From contig NC_045141.1 of assembly GCF_008831285.2 (NCBI RefSeq), positions 13,690,106 through 13,754,105 of the forward strand: a stretch of 64,000 nucleotides of DNA, given 5' to 3'. The notes under the pieces are model-generated. The model was given only the letters and a program-made list of their open reading frames with translations, was not told where the DNA came from and did no database searches. The stretch is from Nymphaea colorata (Eukaryota; Streptophyta; Magnoliopsida; Nymphaeales; Nymphaeaceae). This document shows positions 36,086 to 48,060 of this stretch, one piece after another (positions within the stretch are counted from its first letter, which is position 1; each line of letters opens with the position of its first letter). A program made the position numbers and the translations under genes.

Positions 36086-37282
36086 CAAAGTTGAATGCTA
36101 AATCATTGTTTATATAATATATCTGCATAGATATGATGTTAAGAATGTTTTGATAAGGAACATATACTAAGTTAGTCAGCTTTTCAGTTTAACTTGTTTC
36201 TATAATAATATTTTCTTTCAGTTTAACATGTTTCTGTAGTAATAATAATAAAAATGGATGGCATCTATGGTACCAAATTTTTAATAGTGGAAAAATCAAT
36301 GCTTTTCCATAAAACAAACTCTCAAAATAGGATTCAATTTTACCGTGACAACGGACTTGATTGCCCGATTTGCTCCTTCATCCTCCTTGTAATGAGATAG
36401 CAACACGTCAATGAAGTCATGACCATTGTAGTCGGAGGTGGACTTCCTTCTCTGGCGATGTTCCTCCACACACCGACCAAGGAATGCGTCCAGCTCCCCA
36501 GCCACCCTTTTCATGGTGCGAATCCACCCTTTGATGTCAAGCACTTCAAGGAATGGGAAAAAGTCCGACGCCACAAACACGGTAAAGAGTCTCACCGCCT
36601 CCCTGCTGCGATGGGCAAATGCACGTGCCTTGTCGTCGTCGCCGCCTCGGCCTATGGCATAGTCCTTACCGGCCACGGTCCGAGCCACCACATTGAACGT
36701 GAGGTCCTCGAGCAACTTCCTCATATCCACCTTCACCGGCTGTTGCTCATTGGCGAGCCACAACCTATAGACCTCACTGACTTGTGCATTGATCTCGGAT
36801 GTGCGCACATCTGCGAAAGATCTAATCCGCCGGTTGGAGAGCACCTCCTCCACAGCTATCTTTCTCATCTCACGCCAGTGATCTCCATACGGAGCAAAAG
36901 GAAACATGTAGCCGTCGTCTGCCAAGTGCTTGGCAGCGGCGCAGAGCGGCCGGTTGCTGAAGTTGAGGTCATTGGTGGTGAAGCACTCCTTGGCCATCTG
37001 CCAGCTGCTCACAACTAGCATTCGGCGAAAGCCCAGTTGGAGCATCAGGACAGGGCCATACTCTTCATGCCAGCGTGAAAAGGTCTCCTTCAGTACTTGA
37101 GACTTGGAGGAGAGCAGGTGCATATGGCCGACAACCGGCAACCATCCTGCTGGCATGGGGGGCAAAGTTGCAGCGCCTTTTCTCTTCATGAACTTGGACC
37201 GGAGCTTAAGGAGGAACATGAACAAGAAGCCGGTGGCGATCAGGAGGGTTGTCATCTCAACTAAGCCAAATAGGAAGGCCAT
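34284..37282 (-). CDS. Cytochrome P450, CYP82-type, complete two-exon gene
   Basis: Exon 1 is 37282-36344 (313 codons), exon 2 is 34892-34284 (202 codons and stop); the 1451-bp intron has gtaaaa and ctgcag borders in phase 0. The product is 515 residues, normal for the family. An N-terminal membrane anchor (about residues 5-28) and the proline-rich PPMPAGWLPVVGH hinge indicate an ER-bound enzyme facing the cytosol. The oxygen-binding helix reads AGNDST (318-323), the ExxR pair is in KESLR (375-378), then FQPERF and the heme loop FGSGRRICPG with Cys 457. The FTTND and APYGDHWREMRKI blocks fit CYP82, a group of NADPH-dependent monooxygenases in specialised metabolism; the substrate cannot be read from sequence. 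Broken copies of this gene fill 40-61 kb. Confidence 0.92.
35461..35491. repeat. (TA)n microsatellite in CYP82 intron
   Basis: An uninterrupted at/ta run follows a gt and ct run at 35435-35463. A second (ta)n run lies at 36054-36080 in the same intron; the paralogous intron at 58212-59620 has its own (ta)n run near 58944-58983. Confidence 0.9.
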
Positions 37283-37321
37283 GTTGCTCGATTTCGATGC
37301 TTATGACGGAGGCCTGGTGCA

Positions 37322-37333
37322 GCTATATATATA
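37322..37333 (-). promoter_or_regulatory. Probable TATA box of the CYP82 gene
   Basis: The minus strand reads ttatatatatag about 40-50 bases before the start codon at 37282. This implies a very short leader. The region 37420-37530, with cgggt-free AT-rich sequence, recurs diverged at 39500-39600, a copy of this upstream flank. Confidence 0.5.
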
Positions 37334-37559
37334 ATTCTCGAGCTCCATAGCATTTACTGAGGTCTTCATCAAAGCATAGTGCCCAAACTTGGCCCATGAA
37401 TTTGACTCGTAACACTACCAATTAAATGTGTCATGAACTAATGTCAATGTGGCGGCATGTTTATATACAGTATATAAATGGTATCCCATGTATCTAGCTC
37501 CAAGACTTTAAAAAGTAAGAAACCGGTCTCATTGTCAAGGGACCCTTGTAAATTTCTGT

Positions 37560-38220
37560 AACTAAAAGTCCAAAAGTTTATTGTTTTTAGTTCATTTGAA
37601 TGATCAAAATTTCTTAAATAAGAATAATGTTTATGATTTGATAAGGGCGTGTGACGCTTTCTTTATTATTCGTACCAAAACATGTGAAAAAGAAGTCACC
37701 TTTCATCCTTTCTGTTCCATTTTACTCTATAGCCAAATGAGTACTTGCCACAGAGTGCGTACTGCATGTTTACGTAATCTGTAACACATTGGCATGCTAA
37801 AATATGGTGTACGCTAAACATAAACAAACTAGAACAGACCAATACGAGACACTATATGGATGAGCAAAATGATTGTGGGAAATGGATCCGACATTTTCAA
37901 ACCTGGCTATTGGTCTTATTTAATTTGCAAGCTTTAACTTTTCACTCGTTTTGGGGATACAGGCCTTACTTTTGCATACGAATATTGCCAGAAGTAGATC
38001 CAAAGTTAAATCAAGCTATAAAAAATAACTGCCCCTCCCCCTAGACAATTTGATTATCAGGTTTTGCTATCAAAAAATGATGAAATATTTCTTTCTCATG
38101 TACATATGTACATCCACATGATATCATTTAATCTTCAACATTGTTGGGTTGTCATCCCTAGGACTGATCTTTTGGAGGCTGTTTAGCACCAGCATCAAAT
38201 CATTACTGTCTAGTGAAACT
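37560..38220. other. No gene recognised
   Basis: AT-rich intergenic sequence upstream of the CYP82 gene. No element boundary or coding frame could be supported. Confidence 0.4.
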
Positions 38221-38221
38221 G

Positions 38222-38310
38222 TTTAAAAATTGGAGCGGATTCATGAAACCTTGTAACATAATGTTCAATGGATCTATATCCCAAATTTTGAGGTAGAATC
38301 ACTGAACCAT
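38222..38310. repeat. Diverged copy of the 21.3-kb MITE core
   Basis: The sequence aaaattggagcggattcatg and the facing atggatctatatcccaaatt form an imperfect inverted pair like the 79-bp core at 21301-21379. Another relative is near 34165-34235. Confidence 0.45.
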
Positions 38311-38339
38311 ATCAACCTGCTATAGATGCCGAGAAAAAT

Positions 38340-39500
38340 ATCAACAGGAGTGTGGAAGTAACCAGTTTTGAGAAAAGTCCATTAGCATGTCCTCCCAAGC
38401 TGGTTATGCAGTTTTTTGTGAGTCCAAATAGAACTAAAAAAAAGTGAAAAAGACTGAAAAAGGCATTGCTTTTTAACTGATTATCAAAATGCCATCCTTT
38501 TCCTTTTGGCGTATATACAACTCACTCTTTGACTCTCCACCCATTTAAGCAAATATGTACGTCCTAATTAAGAGGAAGTTGCCTACTAGGGTAATGAAGC
38601 ACCTTCCAAAGTCAACTTCTAAAGTCCACCTTTGTTTGATTGTGGTCCAGATTTTTTGAAAAAGATGGATTTGCACTCCACTTCTAGTATGGTGGAATTA
38701 AATTTGCCATTGTGTGATTTTGTAGGAAAATATTAACAGGGGTTTATTTCTGGTGTTCGGTGCAATAATTGTGGATTGGTGAGGAAATAAATGTGGTCGG
38801 ATTTTCTGAAAAAGATGGATTTGAATTCCATTTCATTTCTAGTACAATGGAATGCGTTGCAACCAAACCAGCCCTTAGTGCCATGATAACTAGTGGTGCA
38901 CATGAGCCTGAGCCTAGTCGAGCTCAAGCTCGCTGCTCCACATGGCTTGAAAAACTCGAGATAGAACTTGACTCAAACTCCAGGTGAGCTCAACAAAACA
39001 AACTCGATCTTGATTCCACGATACAATGTCCAGCTCGAAGTCGTCACGTTTAAGTCATTCTGGTTGAGCATGTCTCGTTTCTTTTCACTCATTTAACTCA
39101 ATTAACTCACTAAGTTGTTACTTGTTCAACTATTTTTCATTATACTTAATGCATTATGTAATAGAGTCGAGTCTAGTCAAGTTGATTCTTACAAGTTGAA
39201 CTCGACTTTTTAACATTTTGAGCATACATTTGAACTCAAAATCGTCTCGCTTATAAGCCAGTCGAGTTCGAGTTGAATTTTGACGAGCGATTTTCTAGTT
39301 GAGCTCGAGCTGACTCAACTAAATTGTGCAGCCCTAATGACAACACTTGAAAATGTTAATGGTTGAATGGACTCGTCGCTACCGTCTCACAGGCTCAGCC
39401 TGAAAATGGCAAGCAATAGATTAGCCAACATCAAGGAAGGAAATCCGGGTTGGCCATAACCAAAGGGATTGACAGAAAATCATATTTTCTTTGCTTCGTG
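38340..39500. repeat. Segment duplicated at about 41930-42960
   Basis: The order of recognisable blocks is the same in both places: gtaaccagttttgagaaaag, caaatatgtacgt, a tttatttctggtgttc block, the hAT-like element at 38891, then ttgaaaatgttaatggttga and agcaatagatt. Identity is patchy. This places both in a tandem array of the CYP82 neighbourhood. Confidence 0.75.
38891..39336. mobile_element. hAT-like MITE
   Basis: The 446-bp element starts tagtggtgcacat and ends ttgtgcagcccta, imperfect inverted ends. Flanks atgataac (38883-38890) and atgacaac (39337-39344) match at seven of eight positions, an 8-bp target duplication as in hAT elements. The interior is rich in gagctcgag and actcgact words and has no protein frame. 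The same insertion exists in the paralogous segment at 42388-42767. Confidence 0.7.
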
Positions 39501-40020
39501 GCTTATGTGTCATGAACTAATGTCAAAGTGGCGGTCTGTTTAGATAGTATTCTATGAATCTACAGACTTTCAAAAGTAAGAAACCGGTCCTCCTCCCGCT
39601 GCCCAACAGCCGCTGCACTCCTCTTGCAAGTAGCCACTGCCAGATAGAGGAGGGTGGTGGCAGTTGGCTGGTCGAATGAGGCCATGTAGTCCGGTGAAGA
39701 ACCATAAGAAAAATTGAACCCAGCTTGCCCCTCTGTCCCCTGTCATGGCATCCGGCCACTGTTCGATGGCTGCCATCCTTTTCTTGCCCGCCTGTAACAA
39801 GGCAGTTGGAGGGCCTGGACGCTGATATAGGGAAGGAGGCTGGGGTCAATTGGGATTAAGGATGGGCATTAGGCCAGGTACTCGATGGCACCTAGCACCT
39901 GGCCCGACTCAAGCCTGGGCCGGGTCCTAAAATTTGGCACTGGGTTGGGATGAGTGGCAGACCGGCTAGAGCCCGACTCCTTCTACTCCTTATTGGGCTG
40001 GACCTGCTCGATGCCTAAAC
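39500..40020. other. CYP82 upstream-flank fragment and GC-rich repeat
   Basis: Positions 39500-39600 match 37420-37530 (gtgtcatgaactaatgtcaa, then aagtaagaaaccgg), a copy of the CYP82 upstream flank. From 39855 to 40020 the sequence has ggatgggcattaggcc and gggccgggtcc words, a fragment of a dispersed element. Confidence 0.55.
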
Positions 40021-40144
40021 TTAATCAGTTAAGGGGAAGAGTTGATTGGAAGAGAGAAAGGAAAAAAATAGTGAACCACCATTAGGGCTGTCCACTAAAT
40101 AGAAATAGGGCTGTCCACTAAATAGAAACATATCCTTCACTTGC

Positions 40145-40151
40145 GCTCTCC

Positions 40152-40211
<60 letters not shown>

Positions 40212-40250
40212 ATTTTAGTTATCTATCTATATATCTATCTATATATATAT
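40145..40250. repeat. Compound CT, TA and TATC microsatellite
   Basis: A (ct)n run passes into (ta)n and then into repeated atct units with interruptions. Simple sequence of high slippage potential. Confidence 0.9.
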
Positions 40251-40464
40251 TTTACATCATAAACTGTGCTAATATTCATGTGAATGGGATTTTTTAGTTA
40301 CATATTTAATATTTATTCAGACAACGACATTTGCTACACAACAACATAAAATAAAATTCCCTTTATATATACATATATATAACATAGAAAGAAAGAGAGG
40401 GGAGAGAATAATTGGTACATCCCAGACCACTAAATCAGGGACAAAAACTACATGGGCCACTCAA

Positions 40465-41060
40465 AATCAAATGCTAAAACACTTTTTTGTATAGTCTAAC
40501 TGCATAGACATGACCTTAAGGATGTTATGTTTTGATCGGAAACATACACTAAGCCATTTTTTCAGTTTAACATGTAGCAATCGTATTTGTTTCGGTATGT
40601 ATGCGCTTCAGGCACTTGAACCCACCTGGTTAACATCTAGACAAATAGAAGCAGGGTGCGGCGCAATGACACGTTATGCCTATAAGTACGTATATTCCCC
40701 GAAAACCCATTACACTAAGACCGTCTATGATATCAAATATTTAATAGTGGAAGAGTCATGTTTTTCTTTAAACCAAACTGGCAAAATGGGATTCAATGTT
40801 TCTGTGACACCGGATTTATTTGCCGGCCTTTATCCTTCTTGAAATGAGAAAGTGGTGCGTTAATAAAGTCACGACTGCTGTGGTCGGAGGTGGGCTTCCT
40901 TCTCTGGCGATGTTCCTCCACCGCCAAGGAAGACGTCCAACTCCCAGGTGACCCCTTTCATGCTGACGATCCATCTTTTAAGTCAGCAGTCCAACACAAG
41001 AGTTTCACTGCCTAACGGGAAAAAGTCCAACACAAGAGTTCCACTGCCTCCCGGCTGCAC
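40465..41060 (-). pseudogene. CYP82 pseudogene fragment: intron and end of exon 1
   Basis: Positions 40465-40806 follow the 3' portion of plus-strand intron sequence seen at 36090-36340 of the intact gene. From about 40807 the match continues into the end of exon 1 (36346 to about 36610): ttccttctctggcgatgttcctcc is shared. The coding part has lost frame through deletions and an internal repeat of gtccaacacaagagtt (two copies). The rest of the gene is absent. It ends at a MITE-like element at 41068. Confidence 0.75.
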
Positions 41061-41067
41061 CCGTCTA

Positions 41068-41423
41068 TTGTCACAAAAAACGCTGTTTTTTTAAAAAAAA
41101 TGCGTATTTAACGCCAAAAATAGTTTTGCTGTATAATACCCATATTATTCCCATTTTTTAAAAAAAAAACGTCAAAAAACAAAAAATGCGTATAATACCC
41201 GTTTAATACCCGTATAATACCCGTTTTTTGCCGTTATTTTCCCGTTTTTTGTCGTTTTTTTATTAATTATTAATTTTTATAATTTTTAAGATGTATTAAA
41301 TGTTTATTTTTTTTAAAAAATTTGCCGAACTTTTCCCGTTTTATTCCCGATATATAAAGCTTTGCCGTATTATACCCGTTTTTTTTCTCGCCGTTTAATA
41401 CCCGTCCTCATTTTTTGTGACAA
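41068..41423. mobile_element. MITE-like element with TTGTCACAAAAAA ends
   Basis: Exact inverted ends ttgtcacaaaaaa and ttttttgtgacaa bound a 356-bp unit, with ta on each side that may be a 2-bp target duplication. The interior holds several taatacccgt words and thymine runs. It has no protein frame. Superfamily assignment rests only on the possible TA duplication. Confidence 0.65.
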
Positions 41424-41929
41424 TAATTTAATTACAGTGTTCTATAATTCTAGCTCAAAGACTTTGAAATGTCAGAACACCACAATGGGTACATCCAACT
41501 CATGCTAGTTGAAAGCCATGGTGGCAGCCGTAGTTTTGGTCCTCTGGCACTACCGACACCTATTCAAGAGGAGTTATACTTTTGGACTTGAGTGGTTGAG
41601 GGAGGAACATGGTAGTTGAAAGCCAAGATGAAAGCAGTTCTGCCCCCCTGGTTCCGCCCCTATGAACACCTATCCAAGAGGAGTAAAACTTTTGGAGTCC
41701 AGTAGTTGAGGAAGGAAACGTCGTGGTCGAGTTGTGGGTGTGCGCCCAACAAATATAGACTCAACAAAAACAAGAAGGTGGGTGATGGCACGTTAGATGT
41801 TTTTTTTTTTTTTTTTACAAGGATATAAACATATGAGACTTTTCTATAATTCTATTTTCATCCTTCTAAAATCTATATTTTTACTTTACTAAGGGTATTT
41901 TGGCCTTTAAACACTCCTGTGCATGTGTA

Positions 41930-42960
41930 GGGGTGTAGATGTAACCAGTTTGGGGAAAAGTCCACTAGCATAACTCTCCACCTATTTAAGCAAATATGTA
42001 CGTACTAATTAAGACGAAAGTGCCCACTAGCGTATTCGAATAAGTGAAGAAGGGATTTCAATGCTCCTTCCCAAGTCAACCATTGCAAGGATTTATCTCT
42101 GGTGTTCAACTCAATAATTGTGGACGGGTGAGAAAATAAATGTAGTTCAGAGTTTTTGAATAAGATGGATTTGGGTTCCACTTCTGGTATAGTGGAATTA
42201 AATTCTGCCATTCTGTGATTTTGTAGAAAACAATGACAGGGCTTTATTTTTGATGTTCGAAGCACTGATTGTGGATTGGTGAGAAAATAAATGTGGTTGA
42301 GATTTTTTTGGAAAAGATGGAGTTGAATTCCATTTCTAGTACAGTGGAATGCAGTGCAATCAAAGGAGCCCATGGTGCCATGATAACTAGGGATGCACAT
42401 GTGCATAATCGAGCTAGAATTGGGCCAGTTTGAGCTTGACTCAGCTTAGAAAACTTAAGCTCGAACTTGACTCAAACTCAAGTTGAGCTCGACAGAACAA
42501 GCTTGAACTCGACTCCACGGTACAACATCAAGCTCAAACTTGACTCGTTTAACTTGTTTAAGTTAAGCATATCTTGTTCATTTTAATTCGTTTAGTTTCT
42601 ACTTGTGTAACTATTTTCTCATTATAATTTAATATTCAATGTATAGTTGAGCTGAATCGAGTTCTTACAACTCGAACTTGACTTGTATAACATTTCAAGC
42701 ATGCATTTGAACTCAATTCGAAGTCGAGTATTGACGAGCTGGATCTGGCTTGACTCGTTGTGCAGCTGATAACTCTTGAAAATGTTAATGGTTGAGTGGA
42801 CTAATCACTACCATCTAGGCTCAGCAAGAAAAAAACAAGCAATAGATTGGCCAACAACAAGGAACAAAATCAGGGCTGGGTCACAACCAAATGGAATTGA
42901 CAGAATATAGCATTTTCTTTGCCTGTTTGCTTATATATAGCACAAATCATCTTTTCATGA
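41930..42960. repeat. Diverged copy of segment 38340-39500
   Basis: This shares ordered blocks with 38340-39500, including the hAT-like insertion (42388-42767 here). It is the upstream side of the second, broken CYP82 unit. The minus-strand frame of 133 codons across 42005-42406 has no known domain and is not regarded as a gene. Confidence 0.75.
42388..42767. mobile_element. Second copy of the hAT-like MITE
   Basis: It starts tagggatgcacatg and ends gttgtgcagct, with gataac on both sides. The same insertion point in both duplicated segments shows that it inserted before the segment was duplicated. Confidence 0.65.
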
Positions 42961-43464
42961 TAGAGCATTTGTTGTTCTTGAAATTAATTTTGTACCATAC
43001 TTAAAAGAGTTAAGTTTGATACAATATCAGGATTATCTTTTGTTTTGATTTTGAGACGTCTTGGAATATGATTTGGGCATATCAAGTTGGATTAATTGTT
43101 CGATTTTGCTTGTATTTTAGTCAAAATAGTAAATAGTATATAGTTGATGAGCTAGCTAGAATTATGAAATGTTTACTAAGAGAGCAATTGATACTTGTTT
43201 GCTTTAGAAGGAGTGCGTACACAACAACTAGCTAGTTGCATCCAGGCCATCCTTGGATTGAACAAGCTAGAAAGTTTAGTTACTTGCATTCCGTATCTTT
43301 AGATTTCAACCGTTGCTATTGTTCCTTCTAAATGAACTTACATCAAATCCAGACGACTTTTTCTGCGCTTGGGAGAAGTGGACCCCAATTCGAGCTGGAG
43401 ACAAATTGTCTTCCCAATCGACAGACGACTTTGCCTCTTCATCCCAAGATGTGCCCGTGAATAG

Positions 43465-43690
43465 GGGTGGGCATCCCGCCGGCCCGATCCGGCACGTTGG
43501 GCCGGTTCGGTCCATTTGAAATTAAAAAATAATTTTTTATTATAAAATAATTTTTAAAATATAAAATATATTTAATAATAATAAATATATATATATATTT
43601 TAAAAAAAAATAAAAAATAAATTTTTAATGTAATACTGGGCCGGCCCGCAGAACCGACCCATTGATTTTATCAAATCTAACCGATTTGCA
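43465..43690. repeat. GC-flanked AT-rich repeat
   Basis: A ggggtgggcatcccgccggcc start and a ctgggccggcccgcagaacc end surround a very AT-rich middle. It resembles the dispersed fragments near 32280 and 39860. Inverted-end structure is suggestive but imperfect. Confidence 0.4.
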
Positions 43691-43739
43691 AATGCGTCAT
43701 TGCCGAAAGTCATATGTACTAAACATAAACAAACTAAAA

Positions 43740-44380
43740 CAACTGTAACCAGAATACTTCATCCATTGACAATAGTGGGGACAGAAATTTCTGATTGAAG
43801 GGCATGCAACAAGCAAATCTGCGGATTTGGATAGGATATCCAACCTAACTGTTAAAAAAAAGATAGATATTGAAAAAAAAAATTAATATCCGATTAAGAA
43901 AAAAATCAGATTTAGATTTATGAAATGACATTCTATTGGATTCAAACATATATAAATATTCGATCAGATTTGGATTCGGATGTACATAAATATCTGATTA
44001 GATTCAGGTCCGAGTTTGGATTGGTTTTATTTTAATCATATATCCTAGATCTATTGCTCTTACATAACCAAAACACGCCAAATTCGGTTCAAAATTCATA
44101 TATTCAGATTCATATATGAATGTAAAAATCAGATTCGGAACTTGGATTTGGATTCCAAGATGACTTCTCATTGTTCATATTTGAATATGAATTCAAATCC
44201 AACTGCACAAACATCCGACAAAACATATATAGTTGAAGTCGAATACAATCCATTGAAATATGTAAAATGGAAAGCCCGTACTGAGCCACTGCCTGCTTTG
44301 CAACCCTTTTCCCTTAGGCCAGTCAGCCTCATGAATTAATAACCATGCTCCTTTGCAATTATCCCAAAATTTTCTAAAAG
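43740..44380. repeat. Diverged copy of the CYP82 downstream flank
   Basis: Blocks such as gcatgcaacaa and cctcatgaattaataaccat match 33000-33060 and 33150-33220 downstream of the intact CYP82 gene. This marks the 3' side of the third CYP82 unit, whose exon 2 remnant is at 47180. Confidence 0.65.
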
Positions 44381-44841
44381 ATTGCGTTATTTTACCCAAG
44401 CGCAAAACCCAAATTTAAACGCAAGATTCAAATTTAAGATCCAACTTTCAGATCCAAAACACAATTTTAGATCCGAATTGATCATTTGAAGCTCAAAATG
44501 CAAAATCGAGTTCAAAACGACAAAGTCTGGTGCTATAAGCGTCGCGCGCGCGTGCACAGACCTCTCCCTATTTTATGCTTCATCCTCGCACCAAAATATG
44601 TTTTGAAACTTGAAATAAAGCCGACCACTCTTTTAAAGCAAACAAAAAATCAATTTTTTTTTTTAAAAAGAAGATTTTATGCTCATTTTATCTTTTTTTT
44701 TGTTTCATTTCATATTATTTCAAAAAATAAAAAAAAGAGCCTTCGATGCCGAAATCGCTGGTCTCGGATATCTTCGCCTTGGAATTTGCAAATAAATTCT
44801 GTCAGTCAAACATATTAATATATAATCTGCTACTCACACAC

Positions 44842-47090
44842 TGTCATGGATGCTGGTACAACAAAGTTTAGGGACAGACTGAATGACGTGTGAGAGGTGT
44901 GGGTTATCGCCGTTATTGTGCGTCCGCCTCGACTTTGAATTCTCAGTTTCATCGGCATTGGTACCGCCACATCTTGGTGGGCTATAGTCCTGAGGGCATA
45001 CTACCACGGCCCTTTGAGATTTGGGGCTGGGGTTCCCTTAGGTTCCCGTGGCGTGCAATCGCGCGACCTTGCGACCACGATTTCGCGTAATGCGACCGCG
45101 GTGCTGCACGTGGCAGCGCATTGCGCTCTCCCGCACGCACCTTACCGAAGCACCAAGGCACTGTTGCGCCTGGCACGCAACAGCGCCCGACCGGGGCCTG
45201 CAACAGTGCAGGCCGCCCTTTGTTTTCCTGTGAAAACCGCCCCTTGGGGGGCAGTTTTGGCTTCTTTGGGTGGGCAATAGCCTTGCCCACACCTCAAAAG
45301 GGTGTTTGCAGGGCTAATGACCCATCCCCCTTTAGTGAAAACCTATTTTTCTAAAAATTTAAAAATAATTCAAATTTTTTTGAAACTCGAATGAAAAAGT
45401 TGAGAAATTCAAAAAAATTCAAATTTTGAGTTTTGGCTCCAAAACTCTCTATAAATACTCCCACAATTCTTCCTCTTGAGCATGGGCTAACCCTTGGAAG
45501 ATTTCTAATGCTTAGATTTGCTTATCTTTTCATTTTTCTCTTTTTTCATTCTCATTTTTCTTTTTCTTCTTCAACTTGACGCAAGCTACAACTCTTCAAA
45601 AGATGGAAGTGATATTTCATTTTATGCTTCCATCATGTTATCTCATTTCTTGAAAATAGTCTTGCCTTGTTTTCCTTCTTTCTCTTCTCATGGCCAAAGG
45701 AGATAACTCTCACTCTCGATTTTAGAGTCAGGAGGCTATGCTCAAGTACATCGGGAGCATGAAAAGATGATATTATCTTTCATTTCCATGCTTGAGTCTT
45801 GTTATTTCATTTCTTGAATACAGTCTTGCCTTGCTTCCCCTCTTTTTCTCTTCCTCTCCTCATGGCCAAAGGAGATAACTCTCACTCTCTATTTTAGAGT
45901 CAAGAGGCTATGCTCAAGTGCATCGAGAGCATGAGAAGATGAGATGAACTTTCATCATGCTTGAGTCATGTTATTTCATTTCTTGAAAATAGTCTTGCCT
46001 TGCTTCCTCTCTTTTTTCTCTTCCTCATTTCTCTATGGCTAAATGACAATCTCTATTTTAGAGTCAAGAGGCTATGTTCAAATGCACCGAGAGCATGAGA
46101 AGATATTTTTTTTCGAAGTTGAATCATGCTTTCCCTCTTAGTTGAATCTCTCTCTCTCTTTTTCCTTCATTTTCACAATGTTCCATATTTGTCTCTTTCC
46201 CTTTTAAATCTTTGATTTTATGATTTTCAAGATATTTTTCTTTCTCTCTTTATCTATATCTCTCATGGGATCAAGTCTTTCATCTTTTCCCATTCTTTCA
46301 ATATTTTTCTCTTATAATTTAAGATTTTAATTTTTCATTTGTCGACTTCATCAAGACCACAAATCAAGTAATGACCTAATATTAGATTCATGATTGACGG
46401 TATACAACCCCAATCTATTTTCAAAATTTTTTTCTTTTTATATATGATAGTTATCAAAACAAAAAACTTAGATGTATGCTATGGTAAGAATGTTTCTAGA
46501 TGAATGTTGTGGTAGGAATGTTCAATTCTCTTTCAATTATATATGTTTCATTCTCCTTTAATCATATAGGATCAATGCATTCATGCATTCACAATCACTT
46601 AATATCACTTATGAGGACAATCACTCTCTAAAAGATCTTAAGCAACATGCGATGGAGCTCATAACTAGGTGGTAACCAAATTAGAGCAAAATCTCAAACT
46701 TACTTAAGGTCTTAAGAGAACACTAAAATGATTTCAAAATGAATTCTCAAGCTTTTCAAATGATATTTACAAAGATTTTTCAATTTTAGCATTCGCTAAA
46801 ATATTTCACATTCTCAAGTGATTCTTCAAGAACCTCTTCAAAAGTTTGAAACATCAAACTTTCAATATTTTTTTACACCGCTTATAGAATAAAAATAGAT
46901 GTTTTAAAGTTAAAACAAAATGCATCAATGATAAACATAGCCCTTGGGTTGATTACCCTTGGTAAAGACACCGAGAACGGTTGATCCTCGTACCGACGGA
47001 CGAGTCCCTTTCTTTCCTATTTCAAAACAAAACCCCATTTTTCTGGAGCACTCCAAAACCAACCAAAGAAATTTTGGGATGCAAACATCC
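44842..47090 (+). mobile_element. Long LTR-like block
   Basis: The block begins tgtcatggatgctgg, has a GC-rich stretch (44890-45300), a TATA-like tataaata at about 45451, a CT-rich downstream region, a tandem array (45617-46111) and a late gagaacggttgatcctcg motif common near the ends of large plant Ty3-type LTRs. It interrupts the CYP82 downstream flank. No coding region accompanies it, so it would be a solo LTR of about 2.2 kb. Ends and target duplication were not confirmed. GC-rich open frames near 44982-45354 overlap one another on both strands and are not taken as genes. Confidence 0.4.
45617..46111 (+). repeat. Three tandem units of about 165 bp
   Basis: Units start near 45617, 45777 and 45950. 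Each carries tttcatttcttgaa, tagtcttgccttg, a CT-rich run, ggctatg(c/t)tcaa and gagcatgagaagat in that order. Divergence between units is moderate, so the array is not recent. Confidence 0.85.
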
Positions 47091-47179
47091 TTCTATTGTT
47101 AAACTAAACTCCCTTTGACATGCTCAATCATGAAGAATTTAAAAACAAAGTACTTAATAACTCAGATTCTTTACTTACT

Positions 47180-47960
47180 ACTTGAATTTGCAAGCTTAGT
47201 CGAATGATGCCTTGGTTCTTACAAGTCCATTACCCATGCAATGCTCACGGCAGGCGTTGAGTCAATAGCACATTCAAGACATGAAAGAAGTCGGCCAGAA
47301 GGAGAAGTGTACTAAGCAGATTACGAATGACATGCCTGGGCACATCCTCCGACTCGGTTCGCATGGGAGCAGCTAGAAGTGCTGCCCCTGCTCATCCACA
47401 TTGCTTCCTAGAAACCAATCGGGTCCAAACTCATCCGGGTCTGCTCAAAATCCAAGGGTAGTGATGTAACTTCCATAGGTTGACCATTAGCTGAGTGCCA
47501 GCTGGAGCTTGGTGGCTGCCGATGTGGCAATCTTCGATGGACTCGAACCTGGTTATGTGTGCTATATTGGTGCATGAATTTTCATGCGCTAGTATGGTTG
47601 ATGATTAAAATACCTTTAGTTCACACTGAAAAAAGAAAATGCTTTTTGTAAAGAAAAAAATGAAAACGAAAAAAAGTAAAATGACCGTAGAAGATTTTTT
47701 TTTTAACAAATTACTAAAATGTCTTTCCCTCCTTTACTGCATACCATGCACATGGTGCACATAGCTTTCTCTCCTATGGACTCACATAGGGTCAGAAGAG
47801 GCGCAGGCAGACCAGGCAGACCCAAATGTAGGCTTTTCCTTGATGGCAGCCTGTAATAGACTAAGTTCTTGAGGTCCGGCGCATCCATGGTTCTCTCCTT
47901 GCCCACACGCCCACATGGTGATCCTGTTCTCTCCTTCTTCAGCGCATTTAGATGAAGTAG
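47180..47960 (-). pseudogene. CYP82 exon 2 pseudogene
   Basis: The sequence matches exon 2 of the intact gene in the same orientation, with many small deletions and stops. Recognisable blocks on the minus strand include ERTMDAPDLKNLVY, corresponding to ERTVDESDIKNLVY, and the region before the heme loop. About 47560-47740 is unrelated inserted sequence. Together with 53190-53530 it forms one decayed gene split by the Copia element at 48061. Confidence 0.8.
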
Positions 47961-48060
47961 CAGCAAACCAACTGAAAAAAAAATTATAGATAGATCAAAT
48001 TCAAATTTGAATAGGCCGTGAAGTCCTAATCGAATCTAAACTTGATGAATTAGTTTGCGT

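Noticed and set aside
36419-37018. Plus-strand frame of 199 codons
   Set aside because: It is the antisense of CYP82 exon 1, which has strong family motifs on the minus strand.
44982-45354. Overlapping frames on both strands
   Set aside because: Result of high GC content in the LTR-like block; none has a recognisable domain.
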